This document shows, piece after piece, positions 34,407 to 43,991 of a DNA stretch of 64,000 nt. The DNA comes from Actinomycetes bacterium. Lineage in GTDB: Bacteria > Actinomycetota > Actinomycetes > Actinomycetales > Actinomycetaceae. Position 1 is the stretch's first letter. Each line of letters begins with the position of its first letter. The notes below the pieces were generated by a model. That model worked only from the letters and a program-made list of their open reading frames with translations, ran no database searches and had not been told where the DNA came from. The position numbers and the translations under genes are program-made. The stretch covers positions 1 through 64,000 of the forward strand of contig JAEWEQ010000028.1 in NCBI GenBank assembly GCA_023389315.1, given 5' to 3'.

Positions 34407-34412
34407 TAAGAT
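34407..34412 (+). promoter_or_regulatory. -10 element of a likely leaderless promoter (MFS gene)
   Basis: TAAGAT ends 6 bases before the ATG at 34419; the intervening bases GGCCCC are not a ribosome-binding site. Transcription should begin at the start codon. The region upstream is AT-rich (AAAATATAAATGA). Confidence 0.55.
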
Positions 34413-34418
34413 GGCCCC

Positions 34419-35855
34419 ATGGCCGACTCCCCTACCCAAACCGCTGTGGCAGATAAACCCACCGGCGAAGCTGCGATCGCCGAACGCGAACTCCTCATCG
34501 GGGCAGTCATCCTCATCACCACCGGTGCCTTCGAAGCCATGGCCGTGATCAACGCCATGCCCACGGTGGTCAAACACTTCGGTCCGGACCAGTGGTTTGC
34601 CCTGGTTTCCGGCATCGCCATCGCCATGCAGATTGTCTCCACCGTGATCGCCGGTTGGCTGGCTGACCACCGCGGGGTCAAACTGTGCCTCTACCTAGGG
34701 TTAGGTTTCTTCTGCGTAGGGGCCTTGGGTGCTGGCTTGGCCCCCACTTTGCTGGTGTTCGCTACCGCCCGCGCCTTGCAGGGCATCGGTGGGGGTCTGG
34801 TTATGGTGCCCCTGTATGTCTTAATCGGTGCATTGGTGGCCCCCTCGCGGCGGCCGAAATTCTTCGCTGCCTTTTCCTACGCCTGGGTGGTTCCCTCCAT
34901 GGTGGGGCCGGCAGTATCAGGCTGGATCATCACCCACTTTTCTTGGCGCCCAGTTTTCATTGTGGCGGTGCCACTGGCGGTGCTTTCCCTGCCGTTACTG
35001 GCACGCTCAGTTAACCGCGCACCCGCTCCCGCACCGAACTGGGATGACCTACCTTGGCGCGGGCTGTTGGCGGCCGTCGGCTGTGCCGGAGCGATTACCG
35101 CCTGGCAGGTATCGGGCGGTTTAACCAGTAACTGGCGGTGGCTGCTAGTGGTCGCAGCTGCCCTGGTACTTGGATACTCCCTCCATCACCTCCTCCCCGC
35201 TGGGGCGCTCACTGCCAACTGGGGAATCCCCGCCATCATCGCCACCCGCCTGTTGATTATGGCCGCCATGATCGGCTCGGAAGCTTTCTTACCGCTGGTG
35301 CTCGAACGCCTCCACCATTGGCGTCCGCTGCAAACCGGCGTGGCGATCGCCCTCGCGACTTTGACGTGGACCGCCGGATCGTGGTTGCAAGCGCGCATCA
35401 CCAAACCGCAGCAACGCCGCCGTATCCCCCTGATCGGAACCACCTTAGTGGTGGCCGGATCGGTGGTTGCCACTACCCTGCCGTGGACCACCATCCCACC
35501 ATTCGTAGGTCTATTCGGCTGGTCCATTGTGGGTCTGGGGATGGGCTTGGCGGTGGCCACCACTTCGGACTTAGCGCTTGCCATTGCGCCGCAATCGGAG
35601 CACGGGCAAGTATCATCCTCCCTGCAAGTGGCCGATGCGGTGGGGCCGGCACTGAGCATGGGGTTAGCTTCCCTGGCGCTTAGCGTCACTTTAGGGTTAG
35701 ACCGGCCCGCCCGGGTGGGTCCTTGGTTCGACGCGGTAGCGTTCCTGCCTGCCTCAGTGATCGGGGTGGTTACCGCTATACTCGGTTGGCTGGCGGCCCG
35801 GCGCATTTACCAAGGACAGGAAACTACCCGCGCCAGCGACGTCCTCGCCGATTAA
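34419..35855 (+). CDS. Major facilitator superfamily transporter
   Basis: A 478-residue membrane transporter with about twelve hydrophobic segments. The motif A region between helices 2 and 3 reads GWLADHRGVKLCLYLGLG near residue 80, and ARALQGIGGGLVMVPLYVLI near residue 113 is the helix-4/motif B-like segment of drug/proton antiporters. The central loop is short and the C-terminus is polar. The substrate is unknown; drug or metabolite efflux is typical of this subgroup. It is divergent from aspS and appears to be monocistronic. Confidence 0.83.
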   Translation: MADSPTQTAVADKPTGEAAIAERELLIGAVILITTGAFEAMAVINAMPTVVKHFGPDQWFALVSGIAIAMQIVSTVIAGWLADHRGVKLCLYLGLGFFCVGALGAGLAPTLLVFATARALQGIGGGLVMVPLYVLIGALVAPSRRPKFFAAFSYAWVVPSMVGPAVSGWIITHFSWRPVFIVAVPLAVLSLPLLARSVNRAPAPAPNWDDLPWRGLLAAVGCAGAITAWQVSGGLTSNWRWLLVVAAALVLGYSLHHLLPAGALTANWGIPAIIATRLLIMAAMIGSEAFLPLVLERLHHWRPLQTGVAIALATLTWTAGSWLQARITKPQQRRRIPLIGTTLVVAGSVVATTLPWTTIPPFVGLFGWSIVGLGMGLAVATTSDLALAIAPQSEHGQVSSSLQVADAVGPALSMGLASLALSVTLGLDRPARVGPWFDAVAFLPASVIGVVTAILGWLAARRIYQGQETTRASDVLAD

Positions 35856-36077
35856 ACCCGCCGTCTGCTTCCCTATCCGGGGGTCTTTTACGAGGGCGTG
35901 CGGCCTGGCCTGTGTGGGACTTCACCGCCAGAGAAAGCGGGAAAATAAGGGGCCAACGTGTAGGCTGGAACGCGCAAGCTTTAGCTTTATTGGGCGCCCG
36001 CTGCGCCCTTCACCGGGTGCTACAGTGACCCGCATCCCGCCCGCTGGCTTGACCACTCTTCTACGAATCCAGGTGTT
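35856..36077. other. Leader region of the DEAD-box helicase gene
   Basis: A 222-base gap with no gene. It holds one copy of the CGAGGRCG octamer (35891-35898). A long leader is often seen before cold-shock type DEAD helicases, but I see no defined cold-box. AGG about six bases before the ATG is the only ribosome-binding candidate. Confidence 0.4.
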
Positions 36078-37955
36078 ATGACCGAGCCCACTTTTAACGA
36101 CCTCAATCTACCCGCATCATTGCTGCAGGCAGTGACGCAAATGGGGTACGAGACCCCCACTCCCATTCAGGCTCAGGCCATCCCACCGCTATTGGACGGG
36201 CACGACGTGGTGGGAATCGCGCAGACCGGCACCGGTAAGACCGCTGCTTTCGCACTGCCGCTAATCACCCACGTGGAGGCGGACGAAAAACGCGTCCAAG
36301 CCCTAGTGTTGGCCCCCACGCGCGAACTCGCACTGCAAAGTTCCAAAGCTATCGCTTCTTATGCGGATGCGATCCACGCCCTAAACGTTGTCACCGTCTA
36401 CGGTGGTTCCTCCTACGTTCCACAGATCAAAGCCCTCGAAGCTGGCGCTCAAGTGGTGGTGGGAACGCCCGGTCGCATTATCGATCTGATTGAAAAAGGC
36501 AAGCTCGATTGCGCTGGGGTGCGCATGTTCGTCCTCGATGAAGCAGATGAGATGCTGCGCATGGGATTTGCCGAGGACGTGGACACCATTGCCGCGCACG
36601 TGCCGGCACCGGGGGAACGTATCACCGCGCTCTTCTCCGCCACTATGCCGGCGGCGATTGAAGCGGTGGCACAAAAACACCTGGTCGACCCGGTGCACAT
36701 CAGCGTCGCACCGCAAGCCTCAGTAGCCACCACTTTGCATGAGACTTACGCGGTGGTGCCGTTCAAATTCAAACTCGATGCCCTGGCGCGAGTACTGGCC
36801 GCGCGGGAGGAAGACGCTGCCATCGTCTTCGTACGTACCCGTTTGGACGCTGAGGAAGTCGCTGCTGACATGACGCGCCGCGGCATTAAAGCAGCGGCGA
36901 TCTCTGGGGACGTGTCCCAAGATGAACGCGAACGCATTGTGGCGCGTTTGCGCTCGGGGTCCGTGGACGTACTCATCGCTACCGATGTGGCGGCCCGTGG
37001 CCTGGACGTTGACCGTATCGGCCTGGTCATCAACTTCGATGTGCCGCGCGAAGCCGAAGCTTACGTCCACCGGGTGGGGCGCACCGGGCGCGCCGGCCGC
37101 GAAGGCCGCGCCCTGACGTTCTTCACACCCCGTGAAGAACCGCGCTTGCGAGTGATTGAAGCCCTTACCGGTAATCAGATGGAAGAAGTAACCATCCCCA
37201 CGGTGGCTCAGATCCGCACCCTGCAGGCGCGGCGTACTCTCACCCGGGTCAGTAGCCGGCCCCGCGACTTTGATGAGGAACAAACCCAAGCTTTCTTGGA
37301 GTTAATCGACCAACTGCTCGACACCGGCGAGATGACGTTGGAAGAACTCACCGTCGGACTCCTAGCTGACCTTACTTCGGGGGTGGTTGACACCCCGCGT
37401 CGCCGCAGCGTCGGCAAAGTCCGCCGGGAGGAAGAAGTCGACGCCGAAGGTAATTTTGTTAGCGCCGTTTTCGAAGTGGGTCGCGGGGCTAAAAAGGCTC
37501 GCCCGCGTGGCGGACCGCGCCCCACGTCCTCGGGATTCCCCGTGCGCTACCGGGTCGAGGTCGGTCGCCGCGATGGCGTCAAACCCGCCGCCATTGTTGG
37601 TGCCATTACCGGCGAGGGCGGGGTGGCTGGTGACGACCTGGGCCGCATCGATATTTTCCCCTCGTTCTCTTTGGTAGAAATGGCCGGCGAGCTGTCAGAA
37701 AAAGCTGCGCAGAAGATTTCGCGCGCCACCGTGGCGGGCCGGAAACTGCGCATCCGCGAGGACACTGGGCCGCGCCAGCGCGGCGAGTCCGGGGAGGGAA
37801 GCGGCCAGCACTGGGCTCCTCGCTCGGCCGGCCGGGCAGGGAAAACGGCGGAACCTAAGCGAGGCCACGGCAAGCGCGTGGCGGGTTTCAAAGGTCGCGA
37901 CAGTTACCCCGATAAGCACGGCGGCAAGCGTTCCTTCCGCAATCGCCGCCCCTAA
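36078..37955 (+). CDS. deaD: DEAD-box ATP-dependent RNA helicase (DeaD/CsdA type)
   Basis: Unwinds RNA in ribosome assembly and mRNA decay. The 625 residues carry the Q-motif F-NDLNLPASLLQAVTQMGYE-type front (residue 4 onward), Walker A AQTGTGKTAA near residue 50, DEAD in FVLDEADEML near residue 151, SAT near 182, and the second RecA domain with HRVGRTGRAGREGRAL near residue 332. A DbpA-like RNA-binding domain follows near residues 485-560, then a basic R/G/K-rich tail. This layout fits CsdA/DeaD. It is plus-strand, convergent with the GTPase pair 7 bp beyond its stop. Confidence 0.93.
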   Translation: MTEPTFNDLNLPASLLQAVTQMGYETPTPIQAQAIPPLLDGHDVVGIAQTGTGKTAAFALPLITHVEADEKRVQALVLAPTRELALQSSKAIASYADAIHALNVVTVYGGSSYVPQIKALEAGAQVVVGTPGRIIDLIEKGKLDCAGVRMFVLDEADEMLRMGFAEDVDTIAAHVPAPGERITALFSATMPAAIEAVAQKHLVDPVHISVAPQASVATTLHETYAVVPFKFKLDALARVLAAREEDAAIVFVRTRLDAEEVAADMTRRGIKAAAISGDVSQDERERIVARLRSGSVDVLIATDVAARGLDVDRIGLVINFDVPREAEAYVHRVGRTGRAGREGRALTFFTPREEPRLRVIEALTGNQMEEVTIPTVAQIRTLQARRTLTRVSSRPRDFDEEQTQAFLELIDQLLDTGEMTLEELTVGLLADLTSGVVDTPRRRSVGKVRREEEVDAEGNFVSAVFEVGRGAKKARPRGGPRPTSSGFPVRYRVEVGRRDGVKPAAIVGAITGEGGVAGDDLGRIDIFPSFSLVEMAGELSEKAAQKISRATVAGRKLRIREDTGPRQRGESGEGSGQHWAPRSAGRAGKTAEPKRGHGKRVAGFKGRDSYPDKHGGKRSFRNRRP

Positions 37956-37962
37956 AGCCCAC

Positions 37963-39576
37963 TTACTTGCGTGCTAGCAGGGTCTTGAGCACTCCCGCCA
38001 CTCGACTTTGCCGCTGCAATTCCGCTTCCAGTGGCTCCCACACCTGCTGGCGCACAACTTCCCCCACGCTGGCGGTGAGCGCCTGTTGGGCTTGCCGTTT
38101 GCGCCGGCGCGCCAAGGCGTTGATCACAAACGAAGATAGCAGCGCCACTAACGCGGTGGCCGCTACCCCGCCTATCGCAATCAGGGTCGGTACCGGCAGG
38201 CCCTCCCAGTATGGCGGCTCCCATGGCAGCAGCAGGAAGTTGCGTGCTACCACGATCGCCCCCAACCATACCGCTCCGGCAGCTGCCAGGATCCACATGA
38301 TCCACTGCAATCCGTTCAGCAGTCGCCAGCTGGCCGGAGCCTGGTTGCTGATGCGCAAATCGGTGGAAGCGACGGCATAGTTCAAGTCTTTACTGATACC
38401 AGCGAAACGCTGCGAAAGTTCTTTTTGGATCCGCTGCCGCCACACCGGCGGACGTCCCTGCCCCAAATCCTGCGCCAGCTCACGCGCCTGCACGTGCAGC
38501 AGTTCCTCACTGGCGATCGGAGCAGGCATCGAGTGCACCTGATCAGAGCCGTCTCCTTGTAAATGCAAACGTTTCAAGGGGTCGGCACGCAAAGACCGCG
38601 CGGCCCGCAGTGGCATCCATCCGCAGTGGCGCATCCCGCGGTGAACATAAGCGCGCTGCACAGCGTTCGCGATGGTTTCCACCCCCGCTGCCTTCGCCGC
38701 CGCATTTTGCAACCATCCCAAGTGTTGGCTCTCCACTGTGCGCCCCACCTTAGCAGCGTCAAACTCACCGATCTGCTGGCTGATGCGCACCAGGGCGGCG
38801 TCGACATCGGCATGTAGCCTCGCCGCGCGTTTTTGCTGGTGCTGGGCTACCTTAGCGATCGCTGCCCGTAGTTTCTCTAGCCCCTCCCCTGTCACCGAGG
38901 ACGTGGCGATCACTTGCGGATTCGCGATCCCATCTGCCTCCACCAACCGGGCTAAGTCAGCGCGGATACGCTCTGCGTCCGCCGGCACCAGTCGATCCAC
39001 CTGCGTGAGCGTCACCAGCGTCACTTGCGAGTGGTGCGCGAGCGGGCGAATAAACTCATGATGCAAAACCTGATCCGCATATTTTTGTGGATCCGCCACC
39101 CACACCAACACGTCCACCCGCTGCGCTAACCGGTCCACGATCTGCCGGTTGCGTCGGTCCACTGAGTCAATGTCGGGCAGGTCGATGATGGCCACGTTAG
39201 CCGGTAAACCCGCTCCTTCTGGAACCATCACTCGGTGCGGTATCTCCAGCCAATCCAACAGCGTGGAAGAGTCTTGCCCCGGTGGGCAAGCTGCCAGGGC
39301 TTCGGTGGTAGTAGGTCGGCGCACACCTACCCGCGCCACGTCGGCCCCAACTAGGGCATTCATTAGGCTGGATTTTCCCGACCCCGTAGCCCCTACTAAG
39401 GCCACCACGGAGATCTCCGGGTTGAGCGCCAGCCGTTCACGGGCCTGCGTGACCGTGGCATCTATCCGGTTGGCTTCCTCGGCAGGTAGATCCCGATCCA
39501 GAATTTGTCGCAGGTGGGCTAGCTGTTCCACTCGCTCATTGATGTTGCTGGAATCATGAGCGCGCCTCATTTCCAC
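37963..39576 (-). CDS. Dynamin-like/YfjP-family membrane GTPase (second of a pair)
   Basis: A 537-residue GTPase with G1 VALVGATGSGKSSLMNAL near residue 58, a switch threonine in RRPTTTE, G3 IIDLPDIDSVD near residue 129, and G4 TLTQVDRLV near residue 190. Two adjacent membrane segments lie near residues 415-435 and 455-480, followed by a basic tail. The family is found as neighbouring pairs in actinobacteria; relatives in Streptomyces and Bacillus are dynamin-like and act on membranes. The start overlaps the partner gene by about 10 bp. Function here is inferred. Confidence 0.75.
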   Translation of the reverse strand: MEMRRAHDSSNINERVEQLAHLRQILDRDLPAEEANRIDATVTQARERLALNPEISVVALVGATGSGKSSLMNALVGADVARVGVRRPTTTEALAACPPGQDSSTLLDWLEIPHRVMVPEGAGLPANVAIIDLPDIDSVDRRNRQIVDRLAQRVDVLVWVADPQKYADQVLHHEFIRPLAHHSQVTLVTLTQVDRLVPADAERIRADLARLVEADGIANPQVIATSSVTGEGLEKLRAAIAKVAQHQQKRAARLHADVDAALVRISQQIGEFDAAKVGRTVESQHLGWLQNAAAKAAGVETIANAVQRAYVHRGMRHCGWMPLRAARSLRADPLKRLHLQGDGSDQVHSMPAPIASEELLHVQARELAQDLGQGRPPVWRQRIQKELSQRFAGISKDLNYAVASTDLRISNQAPASWRLLNGLQWIMWILAAAGAVWLGAIVVARNFLLLPWEPPYWEGLPVPTLIAIGGVAATALVALLSSFVINALARRRKRQAQQALTASVGEVVRQQVWEPLEAELQRQSRVAGVLKTLLARK

Positions 39577-41567
39577 TCCTTCGGCTCATCTGCGCTGGCT
39601 GCGTCAACCGTCTTGTTAATACCTATCAATCCAGGGATGCGACCATCGGGCAGTATTTTTCGCCGCCCGTTGCGGTCCTCGTCGCTGGCGGGCCGCTCAA
39701 CTTCGATCGCCGTGGGGGTCACATCCAATACCGGGAGGTCCCCGTCCTCGTCATTTTCGAGGACGGTCGCGAAGTCAGATTCCGCACACTGACCTCCCAA
39801 ATTGTGGCTGAGCGACGCCGCAGCGGATAACTCAGAAGCGGGCGATGCCGTCATCCACGGCGCGTCGGGGGTGGTGCCGTGCCACTGACGATCAACGATC
39901 GTAGCGGCCTCCATCAGTGTTTCCGCCGCTGGTTCTGCGGGTAGCGCTTGGCGCAGTGGCGCTAATTGCGCAGCGATTAGATCTTGGCAGCGCAACTCCA
40001 GAAGCTGTACTGCTTTGCGAGTCATGGCGGCGACTTCTTGACTGCCAAATACTGATTCCAACAGTTTTTGCGCAACTACGGAGGTGGCACCCGCCACTCC
40101 CACTTCGGCACCGGTCAGGCCTCCAGTGGAAGCGAAAATCACCACCATTAGGGCAACCCCGAGCAGGTTAACTCCGATTGCCATCATGCGGGCCACGTTT
40201 TTACGCGCCCCACCTTGTTCCCGCACCATTTCCAACAGGTCGTGCTGCCACTGCCGGGTAGCTTCCGCAGCTCGCTGCTGCACCGCCTGGGTGGTGGGTT
40301 CAGGTACGTTGGCTTCCAGCTTCGCCAGCGCCTGGTCACGTCGCCAAGATTGCCGCACTTCCTCATCCGCGCGGATGAGAGCGGTAGTAATCAAAGTGGT
40401 GAGGTTGTCCCCCAAAGCGGCGTGTACCGGCTCGGCTCGCTTATCGTTGCTAACGCCAAAGAATGACGACAGGCGCGAGCGCATCCAGGAAACCGAAGCA
40501 TCAATTGTCTTTGTCAGGTCAGCTGCACCCAGTACTTCCTGCCAGCGACTCAGTACCTCGCCACGCAGCAAAGTCCCCTCGGTCGCATTTTGGGCAATGT
40601 ATTCCTGGGCGCGCTGCCCGGCCGCATCGATTTGTTCATGGCTGCGGCGCAGTAACCGGGCCTGTTCCCAGCTGGCGGCGACCAGCGGTTTGGCGTCGCT
40701 GAGCAGGGCAAGGACCGAGCCGTGGACTGCGCGACGCGCGGTGGCACTGCGGGCTGCCGCGGTGTCCGCCAATGACGCCAGCCAGTTGCGCAGCGGCATG
40801 AGAGTGCGGGCAGGTAGCATGGCGCTATCCAGCGGCTGCTCATCGATGCAAAGCACCGGCGCGTGAGCCAGTCCCGCGGCCGCTAGCATGCGCGAGAGGT
40901 CATCGCGAATCTCCTGGTCGGCGCCCGGTGGAATGCGGTTAAGCACGATGGTGACGGAAATGTCACGTCGGGCTGCTTCCCTAAGGGTTTGCCACGGCAC
41001 CGCGTCAGCGTAGCGCGCGGCAGTGGTGACGAACACCCACATGTCGGCGGCATCCAACAGTTGACGCGCTAGTTCACGATTATCATCAACCACTGAATCA
41101 AGGTCGGGGGCGTCCAACAGGGCGATCCCACTGGGAACGGTGTCTACCTCCCGCAACTCCAATTCCGTGTGCTTGCCGCTGCTCGGGGAACTCGGACCGG
41201 CGGTGGGAGCCACCCGTACTCGTGCTAATCCGGGCAGTATCCGGGCCTGTTCGAACCAGTCTTTATCTTCCGCGCGGTGCATGAGGATTGGACGCCGGGT
41301 GGTGGGGCGCACCGCGGAAGACGCTGATATCACCTGCCCCAACAGGGTGTTTACGATGGTGGACTTTCCAGCTCCGGTGGAACCACCGACCACGCACAGC
41401 AAAGGGGCATCCAGGTTTTCCAAACGCGGCAGGATGTGATCGCGCAGCCGGTCGTAGCTACGTTTGCGGATGGCTCTGGCGGATTCGGCTTGAGGCAACT
41501 CCAAAGGCAACGATAAATCAGTTACCACCTGCAGCAGTTGCTTTAGGCTCTCATGCTCAGCACCCAT
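39567..41567 (-). CDS. Dynamin-like membrane GTPase (first of a pair)
   Basis: A 666-residue GTPase. G1 is LCVVGGSTGAGKSTIVNTLL near residue 57, switch I RPTTRRPILMH near residue 86, G3 ALLDAPDLDSVVDDN near residue 149, and a G4-like TIVLNRIPPG near residue 205. Long helices rich in A, R, Q, E follow. One membrane segment (MMAIGVNLLGVALMVVIFAS) lies near residue 465. The tail from about 590 is acidic and polar. The order with the following gene implies a heteromeric partner. Its membrane-remodelling role is by analogy only. Confidence 0.75.
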   Translation of the reverse strand: MGAEHESLKQLLQVVTDLSLPLELPQAESARAIRKRSYDRLRDHILPRLENLDAPLLCVVGGSTGAGKSTIVNTLLGQVISASSAVRPTTRRPILMHRAEDKDWFEQARILPGLARVRVAPTAGPSSPSSGKHTELELREVDTVPSGIALLDAPDLDSVVDDNRELARQLLDAADMWVFVTTAARYADAVPWQTLREAARRDISVTIVLNRIPPGADQEIRDDLSRMLAAAGLAHAPVLCIDEQPLDSAMLPARTLMPLRNWLASLADTAAARSATARRAVHGSVLALLSDAKPLVAASWEQARLLRRSHEQIDAAGQRAQEYIAQNATEGTLLRGEVLSRWQEVLGAADLTKTIDASVSWMRSRLSSFFGVSNDKRAEPVHAALGDNLTTLITTALIRADEEVRQSWRRDQALAKLEANVPEPTTQAVQQRAAEATRQWQHDLLEMVREQGGARKNVARMMAIGVNLLGVALMVVIFASTGGLTGAEVGVAGATSVVAQKLLESVFGSQEVAAMTRKAVQLLELRCQDLIAAQLAPLRQALPAEPAAETLMEAATIVDRQWHGTTPDAPWMTASPASELSAAASLSHNLGGQCAESDFATVLENDEDGDLPVLDVTPTAIEVERPASDEDRNGRRKILPDGRIPGLIGINKTVDAASADEPKEWK

Positions 41568-41672
41568 ACCGGTTCGTCCCTTCTCACCTGGGACTTGTGC
41601 TACCTTGCCATCCCAGTGTTCCTATCTTATCGGTTGGCCACTCTTTAGGCCTTGCATCCGCGTCATAAATCA

Positions 41673-41713
41673 GGTGGCCGCCCGGACACTGAAAAATGTC
41701 CCAGGCGGCCACC
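41673..41713 (-). terminator. Terminator after hisS
   Basis: Arms GGTGGCCGCC (41673-41682) and GGCGGCCACC (41704-41713) with a second inner GGAC/GTCC pairing form a strong hairpin 11 bp beyond the hisS stop. There is no T-run. Confidence 0.78.
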
Positions 41714-41724
41714 GGTAGATAGGT

Positions 41725-43062
41725 TCAGCTACGCGCACTTACCTGCACTTGCCGGTCGGCTGCGGGCGGTTCCCAGGTGGCGGGATCCACCGCAGTTTGC
41801 TCCCCCGTGCGGATATCCTTGACCGCGACCTGGCCGTCCTCGTCTAGGAACATGACGAACGGAATGCCGCGTTTGTCCGCGTATTTGATTTGCTTGCCGA
41901 ACTTTGATGCCGAGGGCGATACCTCGGTGGGGATACCGCGTTGACGCAGCAGGTGGGCGACGTCATCAGATGCGGCGCGAGTGTCTTCGTTAGCTACCGC
42001 CACCAGCACGCAAGTGGGAACTTGGCGCGAGGCCACCAACATTTGTTCGCCCACTACCCGCGACAGGAGGCGCGATACACCAATCGACATCCCCACCCCG
42101 GGGTAGAAGCGTTTGCCGTCGCAGGCCAGCGAATCGTACCTACCACCGGAACAAATCGATCCCAGATCTTCATGCCCAGCCACCTTTGATTCGTAGACGG
42201 TACCGGTGTAGTAGTCCAATCCGCGGGTGATCGACAGGTCCGCTTCCACCGCTCCGGGGGCGCGTTTTTGGGCGGCAACCAGGACGGCCTGCAGCTGTTC
42301 CAGCCCCTCGCTGAGCATATCGTTTTCCACTCCCAGGGCTTCGATCGCGGCGATCACGTCCTCGCCCTTTCCGCGGATGGCTGCCAACTGCAGTAGTTTT
42401 TCAGCTTCCGCTTCGCCAATGCCACTTTCCGCCAGTACCGCTTTAACCCCTGCGGGGCCAATTTTGGCGAGCTTATCGATTGCCCGCAGCGCGCCTTCTA
42501 CGTCGCTCACTCCGATGCCTTCGCAAAAGCCTTGCACGATTTTGCGGTTGTTAACCATGATGGTCACCGGCGGGATCGGCAGCGAAGAAAGCGCTTCATG
42601 CATGATTAGCGGCAGTTCCACCTCGTAGTGGAACGGCAGGGTGCCGTCACCGACCACGTCGATGTCGGCTTGAATGAACTCGCGATAGCGGCCCTCTTGC
42701 GGGCGCTCTCCGCGCCACACGTGCTGAATCTGGTAGCGCTTGAATGGGAACGCCAACTGTGCGCGGTTTTCCAACACGTAGCGGGCGAACGGTACCGTTA
42801 AGTCGAAGTGTAGCCCCAGGGTCTTGTCGGTAACTTCGGCCTGCGGGTCGTGGATGCGTGAGAGCACGTAGACTTCTTTGGAGGTCTCCCCTTTTCGCTG
42901 GAGCTCGCCCACTGGCTCCACCGAGCGCGTATGCAAGGGAGCGAAGCCATGGAGTTCGAAGACGCGACGCAGGTGATCCAGGACGTACTGTTCGACTATG
43001 CGTCCAGCGGGTAGCCATTCGGGGAATCCGGATAATGAGGTACGTGCAAACATAGTTCCCAT
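41725..43062 (-). CDS. hisS: Histidyl-tRNA synthetase
   Basis: A class II synthetase for tRNA(His). About 445 residues. Motif 2 region HVWRGERPQEGRYREFIQAD lies near residue 115, the histidine-A signature ITRGLDYYTGTVYE near residue 277, and SICSGGRYDSLACDGKR near residue 303. The C-terminal anticodon domain begins near residue 345. The ATG at 43062 is chosen; another at 43053 is equally plausible, and neither has a strong ribosome-binding site. The gene follows the metallo-hydrolase gene and is followed by a terminator. Confidence 0.94.
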   Translation of the reverse strand: MGTMFARTSLSGFPEWLPAGRIVEQYVLDHLRRVFELHGFAPLHTRSVEPVGELQRKGETSKEVYVLSRIHDPQAEVTDKTLGLHFDLTVPFARYVLENRAQLAFPFKRYQIQHVWRGERPQEGRYREFIQADIDVVGDGTLPFHYEVELPLIMHEALSSLPIPPVTIMVNNRKIVQGFCEGIGVSDVEGALRAIDKLAKIGPAGVKAVLAESGIGEAEAEKLLQLAAIRGKGEDVIAAIEALGVENDMLSEGLEQLQAVLVAAQKRAPGAVEADLSITRGLDYYTGTVYESKVAGHEDLGSICSGGRYDSLACDGKRFYPGVGMSIGVSRLLSRVVGEQMLVASRQVPTCVLVAVANEDTRAASDDVAHLLRQRGIPTEVSPSASKFGKQIKYADKRGIPFVMFLDEDGQVAVKDIRTGEQTAVDPATWEPPAADRQVQVSARS

Positions 43063-43097
43063 TATGACAGAGCCTGGCCCGCCCACTGGTATCGTAT

Positions 43098-43811
43098 CTA
43101 CCCGACTTCTTGGGCGCGCCGCACGTATGGGTTGGTGCGTTTTTCAATCTCCCAACTGGTAGCGGGCCCGTGCCCAGGTAGCAGCCAGGTAGCCGGATCG
43201 AGGGCGTTGGACAGGGTCCGCAGGGTGTGCCGCATTTGGGTTTCGTCTCCTCCCGGCAGGTCGGTGCGGCCCACGGAGCCCGCGAAAATGACGTCACCGG
43301 GCCAGGCAATGGGCTGGTTTTGGGCGAGTTCGTGTTTACCGGTGGGCAGACCGGGGACATTCAGTTCAACCGTGGTGCCGGCGTCAATTTGTGATAGTAA
43401 GACGGCGCTGCCTTCAGTGTGGCCGGGTGCGGGGATCATGAGAATAGGCACTGCAGTAGCCAGCATTTGGGTTTGGCTGGTCAATTGCCGCAGGTCGCTG
43501 GGTGCTTGGAATGGCTCGGGCCCCCACCCTTGGCGGAAGGGTACGTAGGCGAGGGGGTCTTCCAGGCGGTAGCGATCGGGTCCGGGAATCCAGACCGGGG
43601 CGGTGAACTGACCGCAGTCCCACACGTGGTCGGGGTGGCCGTGGGTCAATAGCACGTTGGCTACGTCCAACTGGTGGCGCGCTAGATAGTCGTGGATGGG
43701 GCCGGCAGTGCCGTAACCGGGGTCGATTACGAGGGCGTCGCTGGCACCTTCGCTGTGCACGACGTAGGCGTTTTCTCCCAATAGGGTGGATGGTATGGCC
43801 TGGATTTTCAT
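43098..43811 (-). CDS. Metallo-beta-lactamase-fold hydrolase (glyoxalase II-like)
   Basis: A 237-residue binuclear-metal hydrolase. The HxHxDH motif is seen as LLTHGHPDHVWDCG near residue 57, the second metal histidine in APGHTEGSAVLL near residue 130, and the aspartate in GSVGRTDLPGGDE near residue 179. The substrate is unknown; relatives are hydroxyacylglutathione or thioester hydrolases. It lies next to hisS and rel, as in many actinobacteria. I start it at the ATG at 43811; a TACACT box 6 bases before it suggests a leaderless transcript. Confidence 0.85.
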   Translation of the reverse strand: MKIQAIPSTLLGENAYVVHSEGASDALVIDPGYGTAGPIHDYLARHQLDVANVLLTHGHPDHVWDCGQFTAPVWIPGPDRYRLEDPLAYVPFRQGWGPEPFQAPSDLRQLTSQTQMLATAVPILMIPAPGHTEGSAVLLSQIDAGTTVELNVPGLPTGKHELAQNQPIAWPGDVIFAGSVGRTDLPGGDETQMRHTLRTLSNALDPATWLLPGHGPATSWEIEKRTNPYVRRAQEVG

Positions 43812-43817
43812 ACCTTC

Positions 43818-43823
43818 AGTGTA
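43818..43823 (-). promoter_or_regulatory. -10 element of a likely leaderless promoter (metallo-hydrolase gene)
   Basis: On the minus strand TACACT is followed by GAAGGT and then the ATG. The spacing (six bases) would place the transcription start at or beside the start codon. GAAGG is too close to serve as a normal ribosome-binding site. Confidence 0.5.
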
Positions 43824-43991
43824 GCGGGGTTGGAACTTGGCGCTATTTTGCGGGTGCCCACCGGGCGAAACCATGTGCGCAACACCACGTATTAGGCATA
43901 GGATGGTGGATTGCAGAGGTTTTTAACCTGTGCACCCACAGTCAAGTCGAACGGTCTGGCCTTTGGCCCACCCCGTCCCGTGAGGAATAAC

